Positions 21,570-31,660 of a DNA stretch of 64,000 bases are shown here, piece after piece (the first letter of the stretch is position 1; every line of letters starts with the position of its first letter). Location: positions 21,162,734 through 21,226,733 of the forward strand of contig CM064501.1 in NCBI GenBank assembly GCA_032716605.1, in the 5' to 3' direction. A program made the position numbers and the translations under genes. A model generated the notes under the pieces. The model ran no database searches. It was not told where the DNA came from and saw only the letters and a list, made by a program, of their open reading frames with translations. The DNA is from Paralithodes platypus (taxonomy: Eukaryota; Arthropoda; Malacostraca; Decapoda; Lithodidae).

Positions 21570-21905
21570 TTATTTTTATTTTTTTTAAGAGACAATGAAC
21601 GGAGGAAGGAAAAACACAGATAAAACAAAAAGGTCCATGTGCCTAAAGGCATCCTCCATTCATAAAATGTTTGTAACAACTGGATTTAAACATTTGTAGA
21701 TTGTAAGTTTGTGGAAAGCAATTCGAGGGAAGTGAATTCCAAAGAGTAGTAGTTCTAGGGATAAATGAATTTTGATAAGCAGAAGTTCTGCATTGTGGAG
21801 GAGAAAGTGTAAATTCATGGGCGCTCTCAGCTGCCCTAGTTCTACGGGGAAAGATGTGGAGAGGCGGCACAAAAGATCACGACGAGGAACAGAACTTATG
21901 TGGGC
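21570..21905 (-). pseudogene. LINE RT C-terminal remnant, unassigned clade
   Basis: A 75-codon minus-strand frame (21643-21870) ends RTSAYQNSFIPRTTTLWNSL then PSNCFPQTYNLQMFKS. The pattern of FIPRTTTLWNSLP near the end of the protein is typical for the C-terminus of several LINE RTs. It is different from the Jockey-type and CR1-like proteins in this window. The 3' side has an A-rich/T-rich tract at 21570-21590. No RT core remains. Confidence 0.5.
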
Positions 21906-22710
21906 AACTGTACATTTATTATTTGCATATCAGTATACGAAATAGTCAAGCTTAATGCTTAGATACATATAAAGGTTCATCAATAAAGGAGAACATAGCC
22001 TGAAATGTAAACTCTATCATTCAAGGTGATACTGCAAGTAACAATAGGCGGTTTGTTGTGTGTGTACAGCAATCTGTGAAGGACATGAACAGGCAACCAA
22101 TATTCTTATCACAAGTATGTTCATGCCTTCAATAGATGACGTCTTTCTTTGTTGAATAGTAGTTAAGGGGATGATATGTTATATATATATACAAATAATA
22201 ATAATAATAGTAATAATAATGATGATACAAAAAATAATCATAATAGTAATGTTAGTAGTGGCCTAATAATAGGAATGAGCATTTTTTTTTTTTTTTTTTT
22301 CTATATTCCAACTACTACCTCTCGGGCATAGGCTGATAGCCTTTACACTCTACCGCTGAACACGGTGAGGCCCTTGAGGTCTTGTTCCAGCCTAGGGAGT
22401 GAGACATGCGAAGCACCTATTCACGGCTCGAACCCAACTCCATCTCTTAAGCTGCTTCGCCTCTGCGCTTCACAGTCTCACTCCCCCGGCTCGGACCCTC
22501 ACTCTCAGAACGCCACCTATTGAGCAATTAACTCACTAGGCATTGCCCCCCTGTAGCATATTTTGAATATGGGAATATTCATACAGTGCTATTTAATCAG
22601 GGAACGATGAGGGTATTTTGTATTGGCATTTCGGTGTGCTGTGATAATGCACTGAAACTAGGTACAGCACAAATTCCATCCCAATAATATCTTCCCATTG
22701 ACATATTGGG
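21906..22710. other. No gene seen; simple repeats and poly-T
   Basis: Includes a degenerate (TAA)n/(ATG)n stretch at about 22195-22260 and a run of about 22 T at 22281-22302, followed by 250 bp of moderately GC-rich sequence that I cannot assign. It may be the body of a tRNA-derived SINE whose head lies at 22712-22775 on the minus strand. Confidence 0.4.
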
Positions 22711-22711
22711 A

Positions 22712-22775
22712 TTCGAACCCGGGTCCATTGGATTACCAGTCCAGTGGCAAGACCACTCTGCCACACCTCCCCATT
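22712..22775 (-). other. tRNA-like sequence, probable SINE head
   Basis: The minus strand carries an A-box-like TGGCAGAGTGG and a B-box GGTTCGAATCC at the right spacing. An arm TGGACTGGTAATCCA between them would expose GGT as anticodon (Thr-type). The acceptor ends do not pair, so this is a tRNA-derived repeat or pseudogene, not a functional tRNA. Confidence 0.45.
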
Positions 22776-22794
22776 ACTATTATGACAAGTTGTT

Positions 22795-22920
22795 GTATCA
22801 TCATTATTATTACTATTGTTATTATTTGTGTTGCTGTTGTTGTTATGTCTTACATATATGTGTTTGTGTATCCTTTAAACATATTGTTATTATTTGTGTT
22901 GCTGTTGTTGTTATGTCTTA
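22795..22920. repeat. 74-bp minisatellite, block 1 (about 2 units)
   Basis: Two units of the repeat that makes up block 2 at 24062-24652, with the core GTGTTGCTGTTGTTGTTATG. Block 1 and block 2 were once adjacent. The 304-bp duplication and a MITE lie between them. Confidence 0.88.
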
Positions 22921-23128
22921 TGAGATTAATACAAATAATATTATTAGTAGGTTTAGGAATATTTCTTCGAGAGGCCGGTCTATATGATCTGTGCCCCATG
23001 AATATTCTTTCCTCTCACTTAAACAGTAGGCTACCATAGTGCGGTTGGGAATATGAACATGATTAGATTAATATCCAGTATTCGAGAATGGATAATAAGT
23101 CGTAGGCGTGTGCATAAACCTTTAACCG

Positions 23129-23200
23129 TCCTGGTGGTGTAATGGTTAAGGTGGCAAAAATATGTGTGTGATAACCTGGGTTCGAATCCCGGTGGATCAT
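23129..23200 (+). other. tRNA-like element in duplicated unit 1
   Basis: A-box-like TGGTGTAATGG (23135-23145) and a perfect B-box GGTTCGAATCC (23179-23189) with T-arm CTGGG/CCCGG. The anticodon arm and acceptor stem do not form, so it is tRNA-derived, with a Gln-type A box. It may retain internal RNA polymerase III promoter function. Confidence 0.5.
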
Positions 23201-23432
23201 ATATACTTTAATTAATTTCATTGGTGAGATTAATAAAAATAATATTATTAGTAGGTTTAGGGATATTTCTTCGAGAGGCCGGTCTATATGATCTGTGCCC
23301 CATGAATATTTTTTCCTCTCACTTAAACAGTAGGCTACCATAGTGCGGTTGGGAATATGAACATGATTAGATTAATATCCAGTATTCGAGAATGGATAAT
23401 AAGTCGTAGGCGTGTGCATAAACCTTTAACCG

Positions 23433-23504
23433 TCCTGGTGGTGTAATGGTTAAGGTGGCAAAAATATGTGTGTGATAACCTGGGTTCGAATCCCGGTGGA
23501 TCAT
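23433..23504 (+). other. tRNA-like element in duplicated unit 2
   Basis: Identical copy of the element at 23129-23200, displaced by 304 bp. Both internal boxes are conserved. Confidence 0.5.
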
Positions 23505-23577
23505 ATATACTTTAATTAATTTCATTGGGGGTGTGGTGCTGAGATTAATAAAAATAATATATGTGTTTGTGTATCCT

Positions 23578-24061
23578 TTAACACCTAAAGAGCGGGTGGA
23601 GGAGTATATTTGGTGTGCCGCCCAGCGAGGTGTTTTACCGTAAACGAGCTTGTTTCCGTGCTCGTTTTCATGCATAAACAAGAGCCAGAGCGTAATACAA
23701 GTATGCATCCCTGAAAGGGCGTTAATTCTGCTTTCCAATGACACCAGAACCATCCTTCTACGATGGCTGGTTGTCTTGCAACGATCGTGCAACCGAAGGG
23801 CAAAATCGGTAAAATACGGTAATTTTCTTACATTATTACGTGTGAAACGAGTGAGAGGGTGGAGTACAAAGGAGTACAGCTCAGTAGCTCCACGGCCACC
23901 GTGGTGAGCGGTCATGAGGTAACCTACGCTCCTCCCACTGCTCCGCTCTCTCTCAGAGCACATTACGTGCTCAAAATTGCACTCGACAATAGCCGGGACC
24001 TGCCACATAGGCCACATTTATTTAACTCGACAATAGCCGGGTACCGCCAGTTAAGGGTTAA
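23578..24061 (-). mobile_element. TTAA-flanked piggyBac-like MITE inserted in the minisatellite
   Basis: TTAA at 23578-23581 and 24058-24061. Termini read TTAACACCTAAAGAGCGGG and, from the other end, TTAACCCTTAACTGGCGG. The minisatellite unit ATCCTTTAAACATATT is split exactly at its TTAA. Internal sequence is the diverged form of the 488-bp family, in minus orientation, closest to 51-512. Confidence 0.85.
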
Positions 24062-24652
24062 ACATATTGTTATTATTTGTGTTGCTGTTGTTGTTATGTC
24101 TTACATATATGTGTTTGTGTATCCTTTAAACATATTACTATTGTTATTATTTGTGTTGCTGTTGTTGTTATGTCTTACATATATGTGTTTGTGTATCCTT
24201 TAAACATATTACTATTGTTATTATTTGTGTTGCTGTTGTTGTTATGTCTTACATATATGTGTTTGTGTATCCTTTAAACATATTACTATTGTTATTATTT
24301 GTGTTGCTGTTGTTGTTACGTCTTACATATATGTGTTTGTGTATCCTTTAAACATATTACTATTGTTATTATTTGTGTTGCTGTTGTTGTTATGTCTTAC
24401 ATATATGTGTTTGTGTATCCTTTAAACATATTACTATTGTTATTATTTGTGTTGCTGTTGTTGTTATGTCTTACATATATGTGTTTGTGTATCCTTTAAA
24501 CATATTGTTATTATTTGTGTTGCTGTTGTTGTTATGTCTTACATATATGTGTTTGTGTATCCTTTAAACATATTACTATTGTTATTATTTGTGTTGCTGT
24601 TGTTGTTATGTCTTACATATATGTGTTTGTGTATCCTTTAAACATATTCATA
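24062..24652. repeat. 74-bp minisatellite, block 2 (8 units)
   Basis: Eight units of 74 bp, two of them the 68-bp variant lacking ACTATT. Unit landmarks: TTGCTGTTGTTGTTATGTCT, TACATATATGTGTTTGTGTA, TCCTTTAAACATATT. The long Cys/Val/Leu-rich frames produced here are by-products of a repeat whose length keeps stop codons out of step. Confidence 0.95.
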
Positions 24653-25088
24653 CTATACATGTACTTGCGTTGTGTACGTACGAACGCATTCTCTCCTTTT
24701 CCCCTTCCGTGTGTGAATGAGCGTGTGTGTGTGTGTGCGTGCGTTGAGTACTGTACATTATACTGCTTTATTATTATTATGATTTGTAATTAGAATAATT
24801 ATTTTTCATATAGTAGGTTAATAATAGTACTGTATCTATATATTGTGTTCCGTTGTTAGCCCATGTAACAAAACCAAAACATTGTGTATTTGTGCATACT
24901 GCTGTCTACTACCCATTTCCCATACCCCCCCCCCCCACCCCCACACACACACTTCTTCCCCCTCCCCCACCTGTCATGACGGATACTTACGGCGTTCAAG
25001 GACCTAGCATCTGATAGTGACTTGAAGAAGCTATCTGTGAAACGTTGTCAATCGTACAGTGCTCCTCCTCATTTGGTATTTATATTCA
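24653..25088. other. No gene seen; GT and C-rich simple sequence
   Basis: Contains a short (GT)n at about 24723-24742 and a C/AC-rich stretch at 24925-24970. No supported coding frame. Confidence 0.5.
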
Positions 25089-25470
25089 ATCTTACTTCTT
25101 GTTCTTGTGTTCCCATCTTTGACTCTTCTGAATTCTCAACTCCCTGGCTTAAGCTATCTTGTCACTCTCTCACAAAATTTGTCTGCTGTTTATCTTTCCC
25201 CTAATTGCACTGACTATCCAAAATACATTAACAATCTAACTTCTAAAATGGAATACATTCTATCCATCTCTTCCTTTTCTGAAATCTCCATCTTGGGCGA
25301 TTTTAATGTTCACCACCACCAATGGCTCTCCTCTCATATCACTGACCATCCTGTTGAACAGGTTGCCTAATATTGTAATCTCTTCTAAGGATGTACTTTC
25401 TGCCCTATGTGGGTTTAATACTAAGAAGGCGTACGGACCGGATGGTGTTTCTCCGGTTGTACTAAAATAT
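25089..25470 (+). mobile_element. Jockey-type LINE copy 3, block 1
   Basis: Plus-strand pieces of the same family as 5.7-8.6 kb: the endonuclease blocks FDSSEFSTPWLKLS and [15 protein letters not shown], then an internal deletion near 25367 that joins directly to the pre-RT block ISSKDVLSALCGFNTKKAYG. It stops at 25470 at the edge of the inverted-repeat element. The missing continuation is at 33286. Confidence 0.85.
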
Positions 25471-25947
25471 AGGTTTGATTCCCGGAGGGAAGTAATGAAA
25501 ACCTAATATTTAGTAGGGGCCCCATAATCATTGACGATCTGCCTATTAATATAATAGTCTCCATTCAACACCCGCGTCAGCCGTTTTGAATCCACCGCCG
25601 CGGGGATGAACAGAGTATTCCTCATAAGTGTAACGCAACTTCTCTTATGGAGTCGTCTCTAGATCGGGTACCCACTACGAAAACACTCGTAAAAAATAAG
25701 AGAAGAAAAATATGTTTTTTTAACTTAAACAATGTTATAACACGCTTCCCACTTTGGTGGATTTCTTGCGTTGTGGCACCCAGCCGCTCCTCACCAGGCG
25801 GCCATACCTCCTTCACTGCTATATCAAGATAACCAAGATAATAAGGCGAATGGGAAGGGGATGGATGGGAGGGCCCTACATGGTCAATGATTACGGGGCC
25901 TCTACTAAATAATAGGTTTTCATTACTTCCCTCCGGGAATCAAACCT
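25471..25947. repeat. Inner inverted pair at the left end (476-bp unit)
   Basis: AGGTTTGATTCCCGGAGGGA at 25471 recurs as its reverse complement TCCCTCCGGGAATCAAACCT ending at 25947. About 65 bp are paired, through TAATGAAAACCTA and the GGGGCC...ATGATTGAC-type stretch. Directly after it, ATTTAATAGTGGCCCCTCC (25951 on) matches the extreme right terminus in reverse complement. So the left side may be a MITE-like unit joined to the true left terminus. Confidence 0.75.
25510..25813 (+). repeat. Left inverted repeat of the 7.8-kb element
   Basis: Matches 32978-33280 in reverse complement with few differences, mainly short indels. It is enclosed by a 65-bp inverted pair of its own (see 25471-25947). 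Confidence 0.85.
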
Positions 25948-25989
25948 ATAATTTAATAGTGGCCCCTCCATCATTGACGATCTGCCTGA

Positions 25990-28974
25990 AATCCTGAGAC
26001 TGGAGGGGGACATTCGTAATAATATCCTAAAACCTCAGAACCGTAAGGTAAAGTCAAGAATTCGTATAACAGAATAAGTTTTTATTGTTAGCATACAATA
26101 TATCAAATATAAAATATAAAAGGGATGGGAGCAGTGCGTTACTTCCAAGAAGATCTGCTCCATAGAAAAAACAGGACCTCAACTCGAGATTATATTTGAT
26201 AGCGATTTGACAAGACATTCATGGCTCCCTTATCACTATACCAGATTGTAGACTATTAACACTTTATTATCTGGCATGAAACTGATATTTGTTTGACCAG
26301 ATTCATACTCAACCAGAACTTACATAGTTGTAACTATGATAGAAGAATTTTCTTAAAATACAACTAAAATAGTTCAATGGGCTTTAACATAGCCTTTCTT
26401 TTTAAATAACGATAGATTTTTTTAAATTAGAAAACCTACATGTGAGCTTTCACTTAGCTTCTTCATGTCAGCCACGCCAGAGGCCTTTCCCGCGGAGGAG
26501 TCTGTTTCCGGTGGAGGGGCTTTGAGGGTATATTGTGATACTCTCACCACCCTCCCCCCCTTTTTTTCGTCCCACGAGGGATTTAACTTACTATCACAAT
26601 GACCAGTAGCTCCTCAGCCGCAAAAAACCTCCTAAAACGCTTGCTAATGGCTAACGTCACAAAAAAGAGATGCCCGACAACTTCTCTTGAGCGTAAATAA
26701 AGGGGAGACCCCACTGTCACATTTATATCTTATACAAATGATGGTAGAGGGGTACTCTTTTCGTGATGGAAACCACTGCTGTAGGTTAATCCTAAGCGGG
26801 GTTCAAGAGTGGGGGAGTTTAAGGTAGCCATTTTAGGCTCCCTCCTATCTTCATATAGCACCCAAGGATCCGCATGCCCGTCCATTATCAGGGAGGAACT
26901 TAGTACATGTTTTGTACAAAACAGTTAACCCGTAATAAGCCTGAGGCACTGAATGCTATTCCTGCTCGGGCAGCTCTTTGGTTGTCGTATCCCTTCTGGG
27001 CGGCGGAAGACTTTTCCCGGCCGGGGACCAGAAGGGAGAAGAGAAAAGTAGTTATGGGGGCGATGCCTTAATTCGTTCCCCAGGAGCTGAGTCTGCCTAA
27101 GCACAGGTATGATGTCTTACAACTAAACATTCTGATTGCCCGGAGCATGAGCAGCCCAGGCTATATAAGAGCCGAGGACTGATTGATTCATTGTTAACGT
27201 GAAACACCATAGTGTGGTCCAAATAATGAATACAGGTTAATTTATTTAAGTCTCGTAGATCTACGTCCATCGTTCTTGTGGCTCCGGTCGAACGTATGTC
27301 TGAACTTCCAAACAGGCTAGCTTTGAGCCTTACCGGATGCTACATTTAGTGAGTTAGAGGATTTTATTGATCGAGACAGACCTACAAGGGCAAGGGGAAT
27401 CCATGACCTTGCTTGTCCGGGCCGATTGTCGCAAACGTGGTCAGTAAGAGTGTAGCGTATGAAAGAACCACCGACTACGGAGTAGACTGATAGCCCATGA
27501 ACCACAGGACATCCCAGTGACCTTCGCTCTCTTATTCGCTGTCCAGTCTGTTACCGGCGTGAATGCGTACCTCCGGAAACCGGAAGGAATGTATATCTGA
27601 TATTTGTCCTACTAGGCCTGCAACCTTCTCTGGTTGCTGCCAGTGCTACAGAAGTGGGGTCCTACGGAACCACAAGAACGTATGATGGAGATAAATGCTA
27701 ACCACAAGGGTGGAGCATTGGCAAGTGTGACTGAGACGGATAAAGTAACATTCTCATAACTGGTATAATTGCCCTCAATAGTTCCCAGCGCCCAAGCTAC
27801 TCATGCCACCGGTGGGAGGGATCAGACAACATTTTGTTCCCCCCCCCCCCCCCCCCATCGCCGGCGGGGGGTCCAGATGAGAATAAACTGGAGGCATAGC
27901 ACGAGCGCACAGACCCCCTGGGAACTGCAAGGGGGGGGGGCCCAGCATGGTATTCAAGATTGCTGGTGGTCTCATACGACCTAAGGCTAATACTAGATCC
28001 GACCGTATGTGTATCCCAAGAAGTTACCATTCTTAAAAGCATTGTTACTACGAGGTGAGAACTGTACCTAATAATGTGCCACCTGTGACCGATGCCTTTA
28101 GCATACCCGAGAGTCGACGCGCTCACGCTATGCCCCATGGAGGAGTTAAACTAATAGTTTCTTTCTAGGAATTAGTTAACTAAAAACTCCCTTTGTGTTA
28201 GGGATCAAGACCCCACTATGGCTGCGACAATAGTCCCAAAATAGGTGCCCTTATCTGTTTATATCTGTCCAATCGACCAGGTGTCCTGATACCTATGCCT
28301 AATACCAGCGATCTACCCTCGGTCGAAATCTGTTTCACTAAGTGAGTTACAAGACTCCAGACAGTGGAGCATTAGGACAGCTTTGGCCAGCGACCGGCGG
28401 GAGTCTAACTAAGCCCGTGAGAGTCCCCTACCCCCCCCAGCTCGTGGAATGATTACCCGTCGCATCCGTCACATGGTGAGCGTGCCCTACACTGGTTACA
28501 CGGGCCTCGGCAGGCTGTGACGCCGAAAAACCTGGCCGTTGGGGGGGGCAAACTCCAGCCTGTGCCGCTGACCAGTGCTCCCCCTTGCGGGCTATGTGAT
28601 GCGTAACGTGTGCAGGAAGATATCCGACACCTGTCAGTTCCATGGTCGGTTGCCGCAGAAGCATAGATGTAAAACCAGTTAAGTCTAATGTGCCGGGACG
28701 CGGCCTGGAAACATAGTAGTAACCCTTGGTGCGACCTGGGTGTTCATGTAAGGACAGCATAGACCTCGGGACCCTGTACCAGAGTGCGGTGTAGGGAGAG
28801 AGATCTACAAAATGGGGTTTGGGACGAGGGAATCTTCCAAGAGCTGGGAGAAAAAAACAAAGCCAAAACCAACAAGCGGGTATTACAGTATGATAACAGG
28901 TTGTCTCCGCTTGTCGCTGGCCATCGCCGTGTCTGCAGCCTAAGACAACCTAGTGTGATGCCACTCTACTGACC
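25990..28974. other. Inside the 7.8-kb element: no gene recognised
   Basis: About 3 kb with local C and G runs (27840-27855, 27930-27938), no long frame and no motif I can name. Frames at 27317-27505, 27797-28138 and 28428-28760 (minus) are short and unassigned. If the element is DIRS-like, decayed RT or tyrosine-recombinase sequence would be expected here, but I could not see it. Confidence 0.4.
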
Positions 28975-30588
28975 CTAAGCATCATATTTACATTTCTTTG
29001 AGTCTGTGAATCCACCATAGATGCTGTTAGGATTGGGAAAAAATAACCCTATAATAAACATTCTCTGGTAACCCCTGCACCATATGGAGTCTGAGAAGCT
29101 GCCTGGCTCGAACTGCCTCAAACAAGGCTGTTCGGATATCCCTGAGTGATCCCACTGGGTTTGGCAGGAGGTATTGTTGAAAAACTCTAACAGTTTCCTC
29201 CCGACGTCTCGGCAGATTGGGCAACGGTTTAGCAATGGCAGAAAACCAATAAACTTCCGATGGGCGTTATCCCACACCAGGAACTCCCGTTGGAGTTCAA
29301 TAGAGTCTGGAGTTAAGAAAGGAGCTGGGAAGTGTCTAGCTTCTAATTGAGGGGCAATGAAGAACTCAAATATAGCTCGTGGGACCCTGCCGGGCCGTGG
29401 CCTCAGCAAGTCAAACTCCATATGGTGCGGTGGTGGAACTGGTAGGGAAACATTTGACGTTATGTTAATAGCAAACTGTTGGACCTCTTGATCCCAGTGC
29501 ACCCATGGGCCATGTCCCACCTCTCCCAGATTTAATTCCCTTTGCTCTAGCTGTGAACGAGTTGGAGTAAAGGTTAGACTTGGTTCAATCAACCTCGGAA
29601 AATTATCGTTATTGTTGGCATGAGGGCTAGTGGAGCAACTAGGAACATCTGGTAGAGGAGGGGCAAGCTGTCCTGGCTCATAGACAAAGTACTGATAACT
29701 GGTAGAGTTAGGCATTGTTATAATACGGACCCCTATGACCTTACTCTGGGCGTCTTTGGCCCGGAAAGCTTTATGTCTATTTACCTCAATGGTCCATTCC
29801 TGTGGTACTGGAACCTCACCATATATGGATCTGTGCCTGTCCCCTGCCTTAGACGAGGTAACCGGGAGCCAAAGCCTGCCCAGCTCTGTACGACCCTGAA
29901 GCTGATCTTCCGTTTGTGATTGAGATGGGGGGAGTGGAGCAATGGGGTCAGAGCCAGAAGTTATGATGTGATCCGGCAGAAGCTTCAAGGGTTCCGCCGC
30001 CGATTGACTTGCTACAGTAAATTTGGAAGTACTGGCCTTAGGTTGTGCGCCCGAAACTGTCTCCGTTTCCGCCGCATTACCTGCCAGCGTGCTAGCCTGT
30101 GACAACTTATCGGAACCGTCTACACCTGGTTGGGTCCCCTTGACCCCCCTTGGTGTGACTCCGGACCCGGTCTGTAAGCCCGCCGCACGATTACTAGTAT
30201 CGGAGAGTCGTAAGGTAGACATTGCCGAAGCCGTTGGCATATCTGGGTCCGGAATCACATTGATTGTGGTTGGTGACAGGGGACGGACTGGACCATGTTC
30301 AGGTATTACGTTAGTGGCTGGTGACCGGGGATTGGGGGGAACCGAATGTAAAAACAAAATCTCATCGTCCGCCGAGGTGACACGCACAGATCCTTGTGGT
30401 GGGGTGACCGTTACCTCAGTATGATCCCTAGGGCGGTTGGAAATAGCACATTGTTGGAGGACTTTGTGTAATAATTCATCTAACTGTTTCGCCGAGACAC
30501 ATTGGGATCTTTGTCGCTTGAGGGACCTAGATTTTACCTTTCCAGAAGGAGTTGGTTCCTCTACCTGAACCATTGGACTTGGTTCCAT
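28975..30588 (-). CDS. Unrecognised 537-codon ORF, C-terminal part of a long frame
   Basis: An uninterrupted frame starting MEPSPMVQVEEPTPSGKVKS. Its first half is low-complexity Ser/Pro/Thr-rich with a basic patch (KVKSRSLKRQR). The second half is more globular: EWTIEVNRHKAFRAKDA, YQYFVYEPGQLAPPLPD, HWDQEVQQFAINITSN, and near the end a cysteine pair region CPICRDVGRK with further Cys residues. It ends CKYDA. The upstream sequence is open in the same frame to 31422 except for two TGA codons, so ATG 30588 is probably an internal Met. I do not recognise a family. Context suggests a structural (gag-like) or DNA-binding protein of a mobile element. Confidence 0.55.
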   Translation of the reverse strand: MEPSPMVQVEEPTPSGKVKSRSLKRQRSQCVSAKQLDELLHKVLQQCAISNRPRDHTEVTVTPPQGSVRVTSADDEILFLHSVPPNPRSPATNVIPEHGPVRPLSPTTINVIPDPDMPTASAMSTLRLSDTSNRAAGLQTGSGVTPRGVKGTQPGVDGSDKLSQASTLAGNAAETETVSGAQPKASTSKFTVASQSAAEPLKLLPDHIITSGSDPIAPLPPSQSQTEDQLQGRTELGRLWLPVTSSKAGDRHRSIYGEVPVPQEWTIEVNRHKAFRAKDAQSKVIGVRIITMPNSTSYQYFVYEPGQLAPPLPDVPSCSTSPHANNNDNFPRLIEPSLTFTPTRSQLEQRELNLGEVGHGPWVHWDQEVQQFAINITSNVSLPVPPPHHMEFDLLRPRPGRVPRAIFEFFIAPQLEARHFPAPFLTPDSIELQREFLVWDNAHRKFIGFLPLLNRCPICRDVGRKLLEFFNNTSCQTQWDHSGISEQPCLRQFEPGSFSDSIWCRGYQRMFIIGLFFPNPNSIYGGFTDSKKCKYDA

Positions 30589-31660
30589 TAGTTCCTTACC
30601 TTCATCCCGCAGAGTTATTGGGTGGGGAACCTTTACCGGTGACCTTGCAGTGCGTGTCCCCGAAGCCTGACTATCACGTCAAGAGGGTTGTAGAACCTCA
30701 TCCCGTGGGACTGTACTCAACTCAGTTTCTACCCTAGTTTGGCCTGCAGGGACAGACTCTGTCCTACAGGTAGGGGCTACTAAACTTGTGTTACTGGCTT
30801 CCGACCTAGTGGACAAACCTGGGGCGTCTATCGCCGGCGTGACTACTCCCGCCGTTGTATCATGACCTTGGACCGTGTCAGGCACCGGAGACAAATGGAG
30901 CCCAATTTTGCCGTCTGGTCAATTAGTTTGAGATAGCACTAACTTAGAACCTTGTAGTCTTACTCTAACTCTTGGTCTAACCCTCATCGCCGGTAGGGGT
31001 TGCTCGGCATCCACTCCGCCGGAACCGGGGAAAACCACCGGCGTCGTCGGAGCGGATGTCGAGGAAACCGGCGGCGAAGCCGACTTACACATCTGGGTGA
31101 GGGGGCTATCCTGGGTGTCCGCTGCTTTGTAGATGTGCCGCGGACTGGACAACCTGCGCACCTTAGCCGGCAAGTGTTCTACACTGGACACCTTCTGACG
31201 AAGCCGTTGGGATGAGTCCAGTTGAGTAGGAAGTACAAGCTCCGGCGACTCAGAGCGAGCTCTCTTAGTGTGGGGAGGGGAGCGACTTTCAGATGACTCG
31301 GATGAATGGGGGGAAGCAAGGTTTGAATTGGGTACTGAAGGAACACTTGCCTGACGGACTAAGGGATCTTCAAAAGAGTATGATTCTAAGTAACTCTGCC
31401 GTGTCACAGAACAATTCAGCATCCGCTACCCTTGCAGCGTAAGAATCAAACTTATTCTTGATTTCAATCAAAGTTAACAAGCATGACATATCTTGGTTGT
31501 CAAGCCATTCATCGAAAAGATCCGAGCAAACCGGACATTTACTGGCTGTCCATGAAAAGGTTGTCTTGTCCAAACATTTAACACAGCGTATACACAACCT
31601 GTGCGCCGCTACTGGGACAGACAAACAAGTAGGCGTAGAGCAAATCCAGATGTTAGGCAT
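30589..31660 (-). pseudogene. N-terminal part of the same frame, with zinc-finger-like start
   Basis: Starts MPNIWICSTPTC at 31660. It has a dense Cys/His cluster: C7, C12, H20, C23, C26, C29, C42, C45 (HRLCIRCVKC and KCPVC), followed by LFDEWLDNQD. A frameshift near 31400 moves it to the frame of 31422, which then runs Ser/Pro-rich (SPHSSESSESRSPPHTKRAR, a likely nuclear-localisation-type basic patch). It is stopped by TGA at 30919 and TGA at 30679 and continues into the 537-codon part. Both stops could come from CGA to TGA changes. An N-terminal zinc cluster plus disordered, basic region fits a gag-like protein. Confidence 0.5.

Larger units (their letters stand above)
22921..23541. repeat. 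304-bp tandem duplication, two copies
   Basis: Two near-identical units (about 22921-23224 and 23225-23530) run from GAGATTAATA(C/A)AAATAAT to TTAATTAATTTCATTGG, offset by 304 bp. Each carries one tRNA-like element. A third copy is only started at 23541 (GAGATTAATAAAAATAATAT) before the minisatellite resumes. Confidence 0.92.

Noticed and set aside
23129..23504. Functional tRNA genes
   Set aside because: A and B boxes are present but acceptor and anticodon stems do not pair; kept as tRNA-like elements.
24077..24793. Series of Cys/Val/Leu-rich membrane-like frames of about 66 codons
   Set aside because: They repeat with the 74-bp minisatellite period and are its by-product, not genes.
27317..27505. 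Decayed tyrosine recombinase inside the 7.8-kb element
   Set aside because: A plus-strand reading has a vaguely suitable Arg/His pattern, but I could not identify the catalytic set, so it is not claimed.
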